A DNA stretch of 8,009 nucleotides from Desulfobacteraceae bacterium (GCA_007131845.1 SLPT01000135.1:1-8009); one strand, 5' to 3'. Positions 1 through 7,351 are shown, counted from the first letter of the stretch. Numbers and translations are program-made. Notes: generated from the letters alone by a model not told the origin.

Positions 1-39
1 CGGATCAGCCGGCTGAAGAAAAAGACCCGCAGGGTCTGA
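1..39 (+). CDS. Possible C-terminal end of an upstream gene (partial)
   Basis: Reading from base 1, thirteen codons end in TGA at 37-39 and give a very basic tail (RISRLKKKTRRV). It would end 17 bases before the next ATG, which suits a tightly packed operon. Only 12 residues are visible, so no function can be given. The competing reading is that frame 3, which is open from base 3 into the next gene, is an N-terminal extension of that gene and this stretch is not coding. Confidence 0.25.
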   Translation, partial: RISRLKKKTRRV

Positions 40-56
40 ACCGGACGGAATGGGTC

Positions 57-629
57 ATGAAAATCGAACCGGCCGAACTGGCATTTGACATCGACGGGGT
101 CGTGGCCGATACCATGCACCTTTTTTTGTCTATCGCCAAATCGGATTTTGGCGTCAATACCGCCCGCTACGAGGATATCGTCGACTATGACCTCAGAAAC
201 TGCCTGGATATCCCTGAAGCGGTGATGACGGAGATTATCCTTCGGATCATTGGCGGAGACTACGGGCAGCCCCTGCGCCCCATCGGCGAGGCGCCCCGGG
301 TGATAGGCCGGCTCAACCACCGGCACCGGCCGACATTGTTCGTAACCGCGCGGCCGGAAAAAGACCATATTGCCGGTTGGCTCTGTGAAAATCTGGATGT
401 TTCACCGGACGCCATCACCGTGGTGGCTACCGGTTCTTTCGAGAAAAAGCGGGAAATCCTGGCGGAGAACCGAATCCGGTATTTTGTCGAGGACCGGCTG
501 GAGACCTGTTTTCTGCTGGCGGAGGCCGGAGTAGAGCCAATTGTCTTTCGGCAGCCCTGGAACAGAAAATCGCATCCGTTTGTCGAGGTGAGCGGCTGGA
601 GCGAGATTGAAGCCATGATCGCCATGTAA
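57..629 (+). CDS. HAD-superfamily hydrolase, NT5C-like small phosphatase
   Basis: This 190-residue protein has the four HAD motifs in order. Motif I is FDIDGVVAD at residues 10-18, with D11 as the expected nucleophile and D13 as the general acid/base. Motif II is FVTARP at 95-100 (T97). Motif III is a lysine at 130 or 131. Motif IV is FVEDR at 143-147 (E145, D146 for magnesium). About 75 residues between motifs I and II would form a small C1-type cap. The length and layout resemble the 5'(3')-nucleotidase (NT5C) branch, but the substrate cannot be read from sequence. It looks soluble, with no signal peptide or membrane segment. ATG 57 is preceded by a weak purine-rich stretch (GGACGGA, 43-49). 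The frame is open upstream to base 3, so a start outside the window is possible. It is followed by a repeat element rather than a cotranscribed gene. Confidence 0.8.
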   Translation: MKIEPAELAFDIDGVVADTMHLFLSIAKSDFGVNTARYEDIVDYDLRNCLDIPEAVMTEIILRIIGGDYGQPLRPIGEAPRVIGRLNHRHRPTLFVTARPEKDHIAGWLCENLDVSPDAITVVATGSFEKKREILAENRIRYFVEDRLETCFLLAEAGVEPIVFRQPWNRKSHPFVEVSGWSEIEAMIAM

Positions 630-630
630 T

Positions 631-817
631 ATTGCACCGGGGTAACATTGACGGCTTCGTGAAAAGTCCAATATCTGCGTTACGCGCGATTTCTCAGAAT
701 TTCACGTACGATATGTACGCTGCATTCTTCGAAATCGCGCAAGCCTTGATCTTGAACGTTTCACAAAGCCGTCGGATCGCGACTTTTAACGAGTCCATCA
801 ACATTACACCGGGTAAT
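631..817. repeat. Nested imperfect inverted-repeat element (MITE- or REP-like)
   Basis: Most of the gene-free stretch 630-916 is this palindromic unit. The inner arms are GACGGCTTCGTGAAA (650-664) and TTTCACAAAGCCGTC (759-773), which pair at 14 of 15 positions. Inside them, GCGCGATTTC (684-693) pairs perfectly with GAAATCGCGC (731-740), AGAAT (696-700) with ATTCT (724-728), and CGTAC (705-709) with GTACG (715-719) around a five-base loop. A second, outer pair links about 642-668 with 781-808 (roughly 21 of 27 matching). The element is bordered by near-identical direct repeats, ATTGCACCGGGGTAA (631-645) and ATTACACCGGGTAA (804-817). It encodes no transposase and no convincing protein. The form suggests a short non-autonomous mobile or dispersed repeat. 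I recall similar GACGGCTTCG-type repeats in Desulfobacterota genomes, but copy number cannot be seen here. Confidence 0.7.
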
Positions 818-819
818 AA

Positions 820-863
820 CGGGCCGGGAAAATAACCGGTTGGCCCGGTCACGGGATTCCGTG
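820..863 (+). other. Two small stem-loops between the repeat and xerC
   Basis: CGGGCC (820-825) pairs with GGCCCG (842-847) around a 16-base loop, and CACGG (850-854) pairs with CCGTG (859-863) around a GATT loop. Neither is followed directly by a T-run, so they are not clear terminators. They may belong to the 5' leader of xerC or to debris from the neighbouring repeat. I see no convincing promoter in 818-916. Confidence 0.35.
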
Positions 864-916
864 CGCTTCAACAAACAGCAGGTTCCATAACCGAAGCCTT
901 TTTGGGTACGGCGGAA

Positions 917-1879
917 ATGAACTCTAACGCCCTGGCGAAACTTGTCGATTCCTTCGTGGATGATCTGGCTGCAGAAAAGGGGTATTCGGAGAATACCTGC
1001 CGGGCATATGCCCGCGATTTGAACGATTTTCTCGGATTTTTCGTCACCAACCGGGAACTGGTGATGCGCCCTTCCGCCGGAAAAGACGAAGAAAGCCGTC
1101 CGGATGAAAGCGGGAATATCGAGGAGGTCAGCGCACTTGTCATACGAAGCTATCTCGGTTTTCTGCACAAGCAGCAGATCAAAAAGACTTCCATATCGCG
1201 GAAAATATCGGCGATCCGGTCTTTTTTCCGCTATCTCGAAAAACATGGGGTCGTAAGGGAAAACCCGGCCGTCAACGTGGCCGTACCCAAAGCGGACAAG
1301 TCGATCCCCACTTATCTGACGGTGGACGAGGTTTTCCACCTGATCGATTCGATGCCGACGAATACGCTGTTGGGCAAACGTAATCGGGCCATTTTCGAGA
1401 TGCTTTATTCAACCGGCATACGGGTTTCCGAACTTGTGGGTCTTGATGTGGAGGACGTCGATTTTGAGGGCCGCATGGTTCGGGTGAAAGGAAAAGGCAA
1501 GGTGGAGCGGATCGTTCCGTTCGGTGCCCAAGCGCTGGCCGCAGTGCGGGATTACCGGGAAAACCTCCAGGGAAACCGGCATATGGCGCCGGATATCTGG
1601 AAGGGATCTCTTTTTCTGAACAAAAACGGCGGACGGCTGACCGACCGATCGGTGGCGCGCATGATCAACGATACAGCGGTAAAAGCGAATATCGGTATGC
1701 CGGTTTCGCCCCATGACCTTCGCCATACATTCGCAACGCATATGCTTGATGCAGGGCTCGATCTTCGGATGGTTCAGGAAATGCTCGGGCACCGGAGCCT
1801 GTCCACGACGCAGAAATATACCCATGTGAGCATGGATCGGCTTATGCAGGCTTACGACGGTGCGCATCCCCGGAAATAG
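917..1879 (+). CDS. xerC: Tyrosine recombinase XerC
   Basis: XerC is a cytoplasmic site-specific recombinase that, with a partner Xer protein, resolves chromosome dimers at dif. From ATG 917 the protein has 320 residues, slightly longer than the usual 295-310. The N-terminal SAM-like DNA-binding domain spans about residues 5-115, and the C-terminal catalytic domain follows from about 130. All catalytic residues are visible: R169 (STGIRVSEL), K193 (GKG), H266 and R269 (HDLRHTFATH), H292 (LGHRS) and the nucleophile Y301 (KYTHVS). A charged stretch of about 20 extra residues (roughly 48-72) lies in the N-terminal domain. TTG 902 would add five residues; ATG 917 fits family N-termini better, though its ribosome site is weak (GGCGGA very close). 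XerD cannot be excluded from sequence alone, but the position directly before hslVU is the classic xerC (codV) context. No dif site was seen. Confidence 0.93.
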   Translation: MNSNALAKLVDSFVDDLAAEKGYSENTCRAYARDLNDFLGFFVTNRELVMRPSAGKDEESRPDESGNIEEVSALVIRSYLGFLHKQQIKKTSISRKISAIRSFFRYLEKHGVVRENPAVNVAVPKADKSIPTYLTVDEVFHLIDSMPTNTLLGKRNRAIFEMLYSTGIRVSELVGLDVEDVDFEGRMVRVKGKGKVERIVPFGAQALAAVRDYRENLQGNRHMAPDIWKGSLFLNKNGGRLTDRSVARMINDTAVKANIGMPVSPHDLRHTFATHMLDAGLDLRMVQEMLGHRSLSTTQKYTHVSMDRLMQAYDGAHPRK

Positions 1880-1931
1880 ATCGTGCCTGAACGAAAACCG
1901 ACAGACAAGAGCAGGATAACGGGCAATTATA

Positions 1932-2489
1932 ATGGATTTTCACGGAACAACCATACTGGCGCTTCGCCACAACGGCCGGGTCACGGTCGCCGGTGACGGG
2001 CAGGTCACTTTAGACAAGACGGTGATCAAGCACAAAGCCAGAAAAGTACGCCGGATTTACAATGATCAGATCATCGTGGGATTCGCCGGCGCCACCGCGG
2101 ATGCGCTGACCCTGTCCGAAAAACTGGAAGGAAAGCTCGAGCGCTACAACGGCAACCTGATCCGTTCGGCCGTGGAACTGGCCCGGGACTGGCGAACGGA
2201 CAAGTATCTTAGGCGTCTGGAAGCCATGATGATCGCAGTCGATGAAAATCAGATGCTGTTGATTTCCGGTACCGGCGATGTCATAGAACCGGACGAGCCG
2301 GTCATATCGATCGGATCGGGCAGCGTTGCCGCCCAGGCTGCGGCGTCCGCACTGATGCCGCACGCGGATGATCTGGGCATGGATGCTCGAAGTATCGTGA
2401 CCGAGGCCATGCGCATCGCATCATCGCTTTGCATTTATACCAATACGGATTTCTCCATTGAAGAAATTCCGGAGGAAAGGCAGCAGTAA
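1932..2489 (+). CDS. hslV: HslV, proteolytic subunit of the HslUV (ClpQY) protease
   Basis: HslV is an N-terminal-nucleophile peptidase that forms a double hexamer ring capped by HslU and degrades unfolded or regulatory proteins in the cytoplasm. The protein has 185 residues, close to the usual 175-185. It starts MDFHGTTI, so the catalytic threonine (Thr1 of the E. coli protein) is T6 and a five-residue leader must be removed. GDGQVT is at 21-26, the active-site lysine is K38 (Lys33 in E. coli numbering), and the conserved regions GFAGATADA (50-58), DWRTD (86-90), SGTGDVIEP (112-120), IGSG (127-130) and CIYTN (167-171) are intact. ATG 1932 is the only plausible start, because an in-frame stop lies at 1917. 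The nearest AGGA (1913-1916) is 15 bases away, which is distant. It lies 52 bases after xerC and 5 bases before hslU. Confidence 0.96.
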   Translation: MDFHGTTILALRHNGRVTVAGDGQVTLDKTVIKHKARKVRRIYNDQIIVGFAGATADALTLSEKLEGKLERYNGNLIRSAVELARDWRTDKYLRRLEAMMIAVDENQMLLISGTGDVIEPDEPVISIGSGSVAAQAAASALMPHADDLGMDARSIVTEAMRIASSLCIYTNTDFSIEEIPEERQQ

Positions 2490-2494
2490 GGATT

Positions 2495-3961
2495 ATGAGT
2501 GAACTGACACCCCGCGAAATCGTGGCCGAACTGGACAAATACATTGTCGGGCAGTACAAGGGAAAACGTTCCGTCGCCATCGCCCTGCGCAACCGATGGC
2601 GCCGCAGGCAGGTTCCTGCGGATTTGAAAGACGAAATAGCGCCCAAGAATATCATCCTCATCGGTCCCACGGGCGTCGGAAAAACGGAGATCGCAAGACG
2701 TTTGGCCCGGCTCACGGACTCCCCGTTTTACAAGGTAGAGGCCTCGAAATTCACAGAGGTGGGTTATGTGGGAAGAGACGTGGAATCGATGGTGCGGGAT
2801 CTGCTGGAGGTGACCATCGGTCACCAGAAAGAACGGGAGCAGGATGCGGTGGCGCCCAAAGCCATGGAAATCGCTGAAGACCGTCTGCTCGATATTCTGC
2901 TGCCGGATTCCGGAGAACGGGAGCAAAACCGCCGGGCGGAAGATTCTGGCGGGCAGGGAGACCGGCTTCTGCCGGAACCGGGCTACGATAGCATAGCAGC
3001 CGGAGATCCTGCCGGAAAAGCAGCCGGAGAAGCAACCGGAGAATCAGCCGGTGAAGGCGCCGAAAAGGCGCGTTCCTCACTGGCGACCCGCGAGAAACTG
3101 CGGAAGATGCTCCGGGACGGCAAGCTGGATAAACGCTTCGTCGATCTGGAAACCCGCGAAAAGTCCATGCCGATGCTCGAAGTTTTTTCCAATACTGGCA
3201 TGGAGGAGATGGGAATCAATTTCAAGGACATGCTGGGATCGCTCATGCCGCGGGGATCCACCCGGAAACGCAGGGTTACGGTTGCAGATGCCCTGCAGAT
3301 ACTGGCCCAGGAAGAAGCCCAGCAGCTGGTGGACATGGAAAAGGTTGTCCGGGATTCCATTGAAAAAGTCGAGCAGTCGGGCATTATTTTTCTCGATGAA
3401 ATCGATAAGGTTACCGGCAAGGAAGGGGGGCACGGCCCGGACATCTCCAGAGAGGGTGTGCAGCGCGATCTTCTGCCGATCGTCGAGGGCAGCTCGGTCA
3501 ATACCAAGCATGGCCCCGTGAAGACGGATCATATCCTGTTTATCGCTTCCGGGGCGTTCCACACCAGCAAACCCTCGGATTTGATCCCTGAACTCCAGGG
3601 ACGATTTCCGATCCGGGTGGAACTCGATTCCCTGGGCAGGGACGACTTTGTACGAATTCTCACGGAGCCCCAAAATGCGCTGTTGCTCCAGTATATCGCC
3701 CTGCTGCGGACGGAGGGCGTAGCGATATCCTTTTCCGATGAAGCGGTGGAAGAGATCGCCCGGGTGGCCGAAGAAGTGAACAACCTCAATGAAAATATCG
3801 GCGCACGGCGGCTGCATACCCTGATGGAGCACCTTCTGGAGGACCTCCTGTTCGAGGCGGCGTCTATGGGTGGCGGAGAAGTCCAGGTGGACAGGGCTTT
3901 CGTGGATGCAAAACTAAAAGATGTAATGGAAGACCGGGATCTGTCGCGATATATCCTTTAG
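2495..3961 (+). CDS. hslU: HslU, AAA+ ATPase subunit of the HslUV protease
   Basis: HslU is the hexameric unfoldase that feeds substrates to HslV. Conserved parts in the 488 residues are: Walker A GPTGVGKT (57-64), pore loop GYVG (90-93), Walker B IIFLDEID (297-304), the box [15 protein letters not shown] (318-332), arginine finger R370 in [11 protein letters not shown], sensor 2 GARRLHT (436-442), and the C-terminal tail DLSRYIL, which inserts into HslV to activate it. The intermediate (I) domain lies between about 112 and 265. The protein is about 45 residues longer than E. coli HslU (443). The excess sits at about 138-197 in the I domain and is a charged, Gly/Ala/Glu-rich, presumably disordered segment coded partly by a tandem repeat. 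The start at 2495 follows hslV by 5 bases, with TAAGGA overlapping the hslV stop as ribosome site, so translation is probably coupled. Confidence 0.97.
   Translation: MSELTPREIVAELDKYIVGQYKGKRSVAIALRNRWRRRQVPADLKDEIAPKNIILIGPTGVGKTEIARRLARLTDSPFYKVEASKFTEVGYVGRDVESMVRDLLEVTIGHQKEREQDAVAPKAMEIAEDRLLDILLPDSGEREQNRRAEDSGGQGDRLLPEPGYDSIAAGDPAGKAAGEATGESAGEGAEKARSSLATREKLRKMLRDGKLDKRFVDLETREKSMPMLEVFSNTGMEEMGINFKDMLGSLMPRGSTRKRRVTVADALQILAQEEAQQLVDMEKVVRDSIEKVEQSGIIFLDEIDKVTGKEGGHGPDISREGVQRDLLPIVEGSSVNTKHGPVKTDHILFIASGAFHTSKPSDLIPELQGRFPIRVELDSLGRDDFVRILTEPQNALLLQYIALLRTEGVAISFSDEAVEEIARVAEEVNNLNENIGARRLHTLMEHLLEDLLFEAASMGGGEVQVDRAFVDAKLKDVMEDRDLSRYIL
2996..3067 (+). repeat. In-frame 12-base tandem repeat inside hslU
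   Basis: Six in-phase 12-base units run head to tail: GCAGCCGGAGAT, CCTGCCGGAAAA, GCAGCCGGAGAA, GCAACCGGAGAA, TCAGCCGGTGAA and a diverged GGCGCCGAAAAG. They code the four-residue periods [24 protein letters not shown] (residues 168-191). Because the unit is a multiple of three, copy changes would keep the HslU frame. The core CCGGA/CCGGT is the best conserved part. This looks like a slippage-derived minisatellite placed where the I domain tolerates length change. Confidence 0.8.
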
Positions 3962-3993
3962 CGCCATCCATTTTCCCGGATTTTGACGTTGCA

Positions 3994-4010
3994 TGCCGGT
4001 TTTACCGGCA
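3994..4010 (+). other. Short perfect stem-loop after hslU
   Basis: TGCCGGT (3994-4000) pairs perfectly with ACCGGCA (4004-4010) around a TTT loop. It lies 33 bases after the hslU stop. No T-run follows, so alone it is not a standard intrinsic terminator. It could stabilise the hslVU mRNA 3' end or slow polymerase ahead of the next hairpin. Confidence 0.45.
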
Positions 4011-4022
4011 CAGACGAATCGC

Positions 4023-4063
4023 CCGGGGGCAACGGCTGTCAACATTGCCCCCGGCATATATTT
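4023..4063 (+). terminator. Likely intrinsic terminator or attenuator between hslU and argB
   Basis: CCGGGGGCAA (4023-4032) and TTGCCCCCGG (4045-4054) form a perfect ten-pair, GC-rich stem with a 12-base loop. They are followed after one base by a T-rich tail (ATATATTTT, 4055-4063). The hairpin lies between two functionally different gene blocks, so it may end xerC-hslVU transcription. It finishes only 14 bases before the argB ATG, so any readthrough or attenuation there would directly affect the arginine genes. The tail is interrupted by A residues, which makes it a weaker terminator than a pure T-run. Confidence 0.55.
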
Positions 4064-4077
4064 TGGATAACAAGGCG

Positions 4078-4953
4078 ATGAAACCGAACGTTGCAGATAT
4101 ACTCATTGAGTCCCTGCCGTATATCCGGTTTTTTTCCGGCGCCACCATCGTGGTCAAATACGGCGGCCATGCCATGGTGGATGAGCAGCTGCGGGAGGAT
4201 TTCGCCCGTGATATCACCCTGATGAAGTTTATCGGGATGAACCCGGTGGTGGTCCATGGCGGCGGTCCCCAGATCAATGCGGTACTCGAACGCATGGGCA
4301 TCAGCCCGCGGTTTGTAAGGGGCATGCGCTTTACCGACCAACAGACCATGGACGTGGTGGAAATGGTACTGGGCGGCAAGGTCAACAAGTCGATCGTTGC
4401 CCAGATCAACCGGCACGGCGGAAAATCCGTGGGACTTACCGGGAAGGACGGCGGTCTGTTCCAGGCCGAAAAGCTTCACATCACCTACCAGCCTGACGAG
4501 GACAAGCCGCCTGAAATACTTGATCCCGGGCTTGTGGGAACGGTGACATCGGTTAATACGGAGCTGATCCGGACGCTTTCGGGCCAGGGGTTTATTCCCA
4601 TTATTGCGCCGGTAGGGGCCGGTAGCGAGGGGGAAACATACAACATCAATGCGGACCTGGTGGCGGGCAAGGTGGCCGGTGCCTTAAAGGCGAGCCGCCT
4701 GATCTACCTGACGGACGTCGACGGCCTGATGGATACAGGAAATAACCTGGTCTCCTCGGTCAATACCACCGCCGTCCGGAGGATGATCGCCGATGGCACC
4801 ATATCCGGCGGTATGATTCCCAAAATCGAGTATGCCCTGGACGCCCTGAAAAGCGGGGTGGAAAAGGTGCAGATCATCAACGGCACGCGCCGGCACGCCC
4901 TGCTGCTGGAATTGTTCACGGACAAGGGCGTGGGCACGGAAGTCACGGGGTGA
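4078..4953 (+). CDS. argB: Acetylglutamate kinase (arginine-sensitive, hexameric type)
   Basis: ArgB phosphorylates N-acetylglutamate with ATP, the second and usually controlling step of arginine synthesis in the cytoplasm. From ATG 4078 it has 291 residues, normal for the longer class. Visible are KYGGHAM (27-33, with K27 as the phosphate-binding lysine), HGGGPQI (60-66) for acetylglutamate, YNINAD (188-193), YLTDVDG (210-216) and GMIPKI (245-250, K249). The N-terminal helix (about residues 4-20, [16 protein letters not shown]) is the extension that links dimers into arginine-inhibited hexamers and is absent from the E. coli dimer. The C-terminal [11 protein letters not shown] also matches the arginine-binding class. 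Feedback inhibition is thus inferred. An in-frame TTG at 4045 would add 11 residues but lies inside the terminator-like stem, so it is disfavoured. argD follows after four bases. Confidence 0.96.
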   Translation: MKPNVADILIESLPYIRFFSGATIVVKYGGHAMVDEQLREDFARDITLMKFIGMNPVVVHGGGPQINAVLERMGISPRFVRGMRFTDQQTMDVVEMVLGGKVNKSIVAQINRHGGKSVGLTGKDGGLFQAEKLHITYQPDEDKPPEILDPGLVGTVTSVNTELIRTLSGQGFIPIIAPVGAGSEGETYNINADLVAGKVAGALKASRLIYLTDVDGLMDTGNNLVSSVNTTAVRRMIADGTISGGMIPKIEYALDALKSGVEKVQIINGTRRHALLLELFTDKGVGTEVTG

Positions 4954-4957
4954 AAAC

Positions 4958-6175
4958 ATGACGGATACGAACTGGATCGATGCGGCGGGAAGGGTGCTGG
5001 CCGATACTTACAAGCGGTTTCCCGTGGTCTTCGAAAGCGGCCGGGGCGCCACGCTCACCGATATCGAGGGGAAACAATACACGGATTTCGTTGCGGGCAT
5101 CGCCGTATGCAACCTGGGACATGCCAATCCCAGGGTGGCCGAGGCCCTGGCGCATCAGGCGGAGAAGCTGTTTCATGTTTCCAACCTGTTTTACACGATG
5201 CCGCAGGTTGAGCTTGCCCGGCACCTGGTGGACCGGAGTTTTGCCGACCGCGTGTTTTTCTGCAACAGCGGGGCGGAAGCCAATGAGGCCGCGATCAAGC
5301 TGGCCCGGAAGAATTTTTTTGACCAGGGCCAGCATAACCGGTGGCGGATTGTGGCCATGGACCTGTCCTTTCACGGCAGAACCTATGCCACGCTTTCGGC
5401 CACGGGGCAAAAGAAGGTGCGGGAAGGATTCGAGCCGATTCTGGAAGGCTTCGACTTCGTCGCCTTCAACGATATCGATGCGCTGAAGCGGGGGATTTCG
5501 GAAAAAACCTGCGCGGTGCTGCTTGAACCCGTACAGGGGGAGGGCGGTGTTTTGTGCGCCGATCCCGATTATATACGGGCCGTTCGAAAACTCTGCGATG
5601 AGACCGGTACCATCCTGATCTATGATGAGATCCAGACCGGCATCGGCCGTACGGGCAAGTTGTTTGCCTACGAGCATTACGGGGTGGAGCCGGATATCAT
5701 GACGCTGGCAAAGGCGCTGGGAAACGGGCTTCCCATCGGCGCCATGCTGGCGAGGGAGGATATTGCCAGGGCTTTCACCCCCGGCTCCCACGCATCCACC
5801 TTCGGCGGAACACCCGTGATCACAGCCGCGGCACTGGAAGTGCTGCGTCAGATCGAACGCGACGATATTCTCGGAACCGCCCGCAAAACCGGCGAATATT
5901 TTAAAGACAGGCTGAAATGGCTCAAAGAACGCCATAATATCGTGGAAGATGTCCGGGGCATCGGCCTGATGCTCGGTATGCGGATTTCCGTGCCGGGCGC
6001 TCCGGTTGTCTCGGCGTGCCTGGAAAGAGGGTATCTCATCAACTGCACGCAGGAGTATATCCTTCGGTTCATTCCGCCTTTGATCATTACCAGGGAGCAG
6101 GTGGACGGACTGATCGGATGCCTTGACGAGATACTGGGCGATACAGCGGGCGGCGGAGCGGATGCGGCGCGCTGA
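4958..6175 (+). CDS. argD: Acetylornithine aminotransferase (class III, PLP-dependent)
   Basis: ArgD moves an amino group from glutamate to N-acetylglutamate semialdehyde, giving N-acetylornithine. The 405-residue length is typical of the family. PLP-site features are SGAEANE (104-110, phosphate binding), SFHGRT (137-142, stacking aromatic F138), EPVQGEGG (190-197), IYDEIQTG (221-228, with D223 holding the pyridine nitrogen) and the Schiff-base lysine K252 in TLAKALGNG. STFGGTP (280-286) and RFIPPL (370-375) are also conserved. ATG 4958 is four bases after the argB stop, with GGGGTGA (4947-4953) as ribosome site overlapping that stop, so translational coupling is likely. Many family members also work on succinyl-diaminopimelate, and this one could serve lysine synthesis too. 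The Gly/Ala-rich last ten residues are not conserved family sequence. Confidence 0.95.
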   Translation: MTDTNWIDAAGRVLADTYKRFPVVFESGRGATLTDIEGKQYTDFVAGIAVCNLGHANPRVAEALAHQAEKLFHVSNLFYTMPQVELARHLVDRSFADRVFFCNSGAEANEAAIKLARKNFFDQGQHNRWRIVAMDLSFHGRTYATLSATGQKKVREGFEPILEGFDFVAFNDIDALKRGISEKTCAVLLEPVQGEGGVLCADPDYIRAVRKLCDETGTILIYDEIQTGIGRTGKLFAYEHYGVEPDIMTLAKALGNGLPIGAMLAREDIARAFTPGSHASTFGGTPVITAAALEVLRQIERDDILGTARKTGEYFKDRLKWLKERHNIVEDVRGIGLMLGMRISVPGAPVVSACLERGYLINCTQEYILRFIPPLIITREQVDGLIGCLDEILGDTAGGGADAAR

Positions 6176-6252
6176 GCCAAATACATAGAGTGGCGGAAAA
6201 ATCCCGGTTTTCGTTCGGGCACTGCACAGGACAATTCACACAAGAGGTTGGT

Positions 6253-7167
6253 TTGGAAAAAGATATACTGAGTCTCATGGACCTTGTACCGGAGGATTTC
6301 GAACTGCTGTTCCAGCGGGCAAGAGAGCTTAAAAGCCGGCATAGAAGGGGAATCTGCGAAAAGTCGCTGGCCGGCAAAACCGTGGGCCTGGTTTTCGAAA
6401 AACCGTCCACACGGACCCGTATTTCCTTCGAGGCGGCCACGGCACAGCTCGGGGGCACGCCCCTGTTTATCCAGGCGGGGGAGACCCAGCTTTCCAGAAA
6501 CGAGCCCATCGCCGATACCGCACGGGTTTTGGAGCGCTATCTGGACGCCCTGGTGCTAAGAACCTATAGCCAGGACATGCAGGAGGAGTTCGCGCGCATC
6601 GCATCGATTCCCATCATTAACGCGCTTACGGATGTCTATCATCCCTGCCAGGTGTTAAGCGATCTGTTTACGGTCGTGGAGTGCAAAAACGATCTTTCCG
6701 GGCTGAAGATCGCATGGATCGGCGATGGCAACAATATGTCGCACTCCTGGATCAATGCCGCGGCAAAGCTTGATTTCACCCTTGTACTGGCCTGTCCGGA
6801 GGCGTATATGCCGGATCCGGGGATCCTTTCGGCGGCAAAGGAGATTGCCGGCGACCGGATCGTTATCGGAAGCGATCCGGTTTCTGCCGCCAAAGAAGCC
6901 GATGTCATCAATACGGATGTGTGGGCATCAATGGGAATGGAAGCCGAGTCCGAAAAACGGGCCCGGATCTTCGCACCGTTCCAGGTGAACGAAGAACTCC
7001 TTTCCCACGCTGCGGCGGATGTCATCGTCATGCACTGCCTGCCGGCTCACCGCGGGGAGGAGATATCGGCCGGCGTGCTCGACGGTGAGCGATCGGTTGT
7101 CTGGGATCAGACGGAAAACAAACTCCACATGCACAAGGCCATCCTGGAAGTACTGATTACGGGATAG
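6253..7167 (+). CDS. argF: Ornithine carbamoyltransferase
   Basis: ArgF joins carbamoyl phosphate and ornithine to give citrulline. From TTG 6253 the protein has 304 residues, matching the family. The carbamoyl-phosphate site STRTR is at 52-56, with FEKPSTRTRISFE around it. HPCQ (130-133) is in DVYHPCQVLSDLFT, the ornithine loop DVWASMG is at 222-228, and HCLPAHRGEE is at 261-270. The SMG and HCLPAHRG motifs separate it from aspartate carbamoyltransferase. TTG 6253 is preferred because AGAGG (6243-6247) sits five bases ahead and because EKDILSLMDL matches usual N-termini. The alternative GTG 6190 would give 325 residues with an atypical 21-residue extension and a poorer ribosome site, although it lies only 14 bases after argD. 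Position after argD supports a common transcript. Confidence 0.95.
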   Translation: MEKDILSLMDLVPEDFELLFQRARELKSRHRRGICEKSLAGKTVGLVFEKPSTRTRISFEAATAQLGGTPLFIQAGETQLSRNEPIADTARVLERYLDALVLRTYSQDMQEEFARIASIPIINALTDVYHPCQVLSDLFTVVECKNDLSGLKIAWIGDGNNMSHSWINAAAKLDFTLVLACPEAYMPDPGILSAAKEIAGDRIVIGSDPVSAAKEADVINTDVWASMGMEAESEKRARIFAPFQVNEELLSHAAADVIVMHCLPAHRGEEISAGVLDGERSVVWDQTENKLHMHKAILEVLITG

Positions 7168-7191
7168 CGATGCCCCAATGCATTTTCAGAG

Positions 7192-7240
7192 CAGAAGCCG
7201 GCTGCATGCCGGCGTCTGAAAAACGGGAAAATCCGTTCAG
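7192..7240 (+). promoter_or_regulatory. Overlapping stem-loops in the argF-argG spacer
   Basis: The 190-base spacer 7168-7357 holds no convincing gene. CAGAAGCCGGC (7192-7202) pairs with GCCGGCGTCTG (7208-7218) at 10 of 11 positions around a TGCAT loop. A second weaker helix can form between CTGAA/AACGG (7216-7226) and CCGTT/TTCAG (7233-7240). The two share bases 7216-7218, so full forms compete. The strong stem is followed by A residues, not T, so it is not a standard terminator. It may be a processing site, an mRNA stabiliser or part of an argG leader; none of these can be decided from the sequence. No clear sigma-70 promoter is seen in the remaining spacer. Confidence 0.4.
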
Positions 7241-7345
7241 GGCAAATCGCCCGGTGACGATTCCCCCATCCCTTTATGCACCGAAACCAAAGCCGGCGTT
7301 TTTCAAAGCGGCCGCCTGCGCGGTTGCCCGGCAAGTGATCATAAC

Positions 7346-7351
7346 AAGGAG
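7346..7351 (+). promoter_or_regulatory. Ribosome binding site of argG
   Basis: AAGGAG lies seven bases before a TTG codon at 7358. This strong site at ideal distance decides the argG start, since no ATG lies at the beginning of the conserved reading frame. Confidence 0.8.

Noticed and set aside
648..677. TTGACG followed 18 bases later by TATCTG, resembling a sigma-70 promoter at the left end of the repeat
   Set aside because: The -10 match is poor and the bases are better explained as repeat arms.
632..835. 67-codon open frame on the + strand within the repeat element
   Set aside because: It lies almost wholly in the palindromic repeat, has no recognisable motif, and its residues are a by-product of the repeat arms.
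761..1339. 192-codon open frame on the - strand opposite xerC and the repeat edge
   Set aside because: Overlaps the well-supported xerC catalytic gene and begins inside the repeat element; no domain seen.
1928..1933. TATAAT at the hslV start, resembling a -10 box
   Set aside because: It overlaps the ATG, so a transcript from it would begin inside the gene, and no -35 partner is convincing.
3077..3832. 251-codon open frame on the - strand opposite hslU
   Set aside because: Antisense shadow of conserved HslU coding sequence with no own motif.
4943..5935. 330-codon open frame on the - strand opposite argD
   Set aside because: It is the mirror of a GC-rich conserved gene and has no recognisable domain. 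argD explains the region fully.
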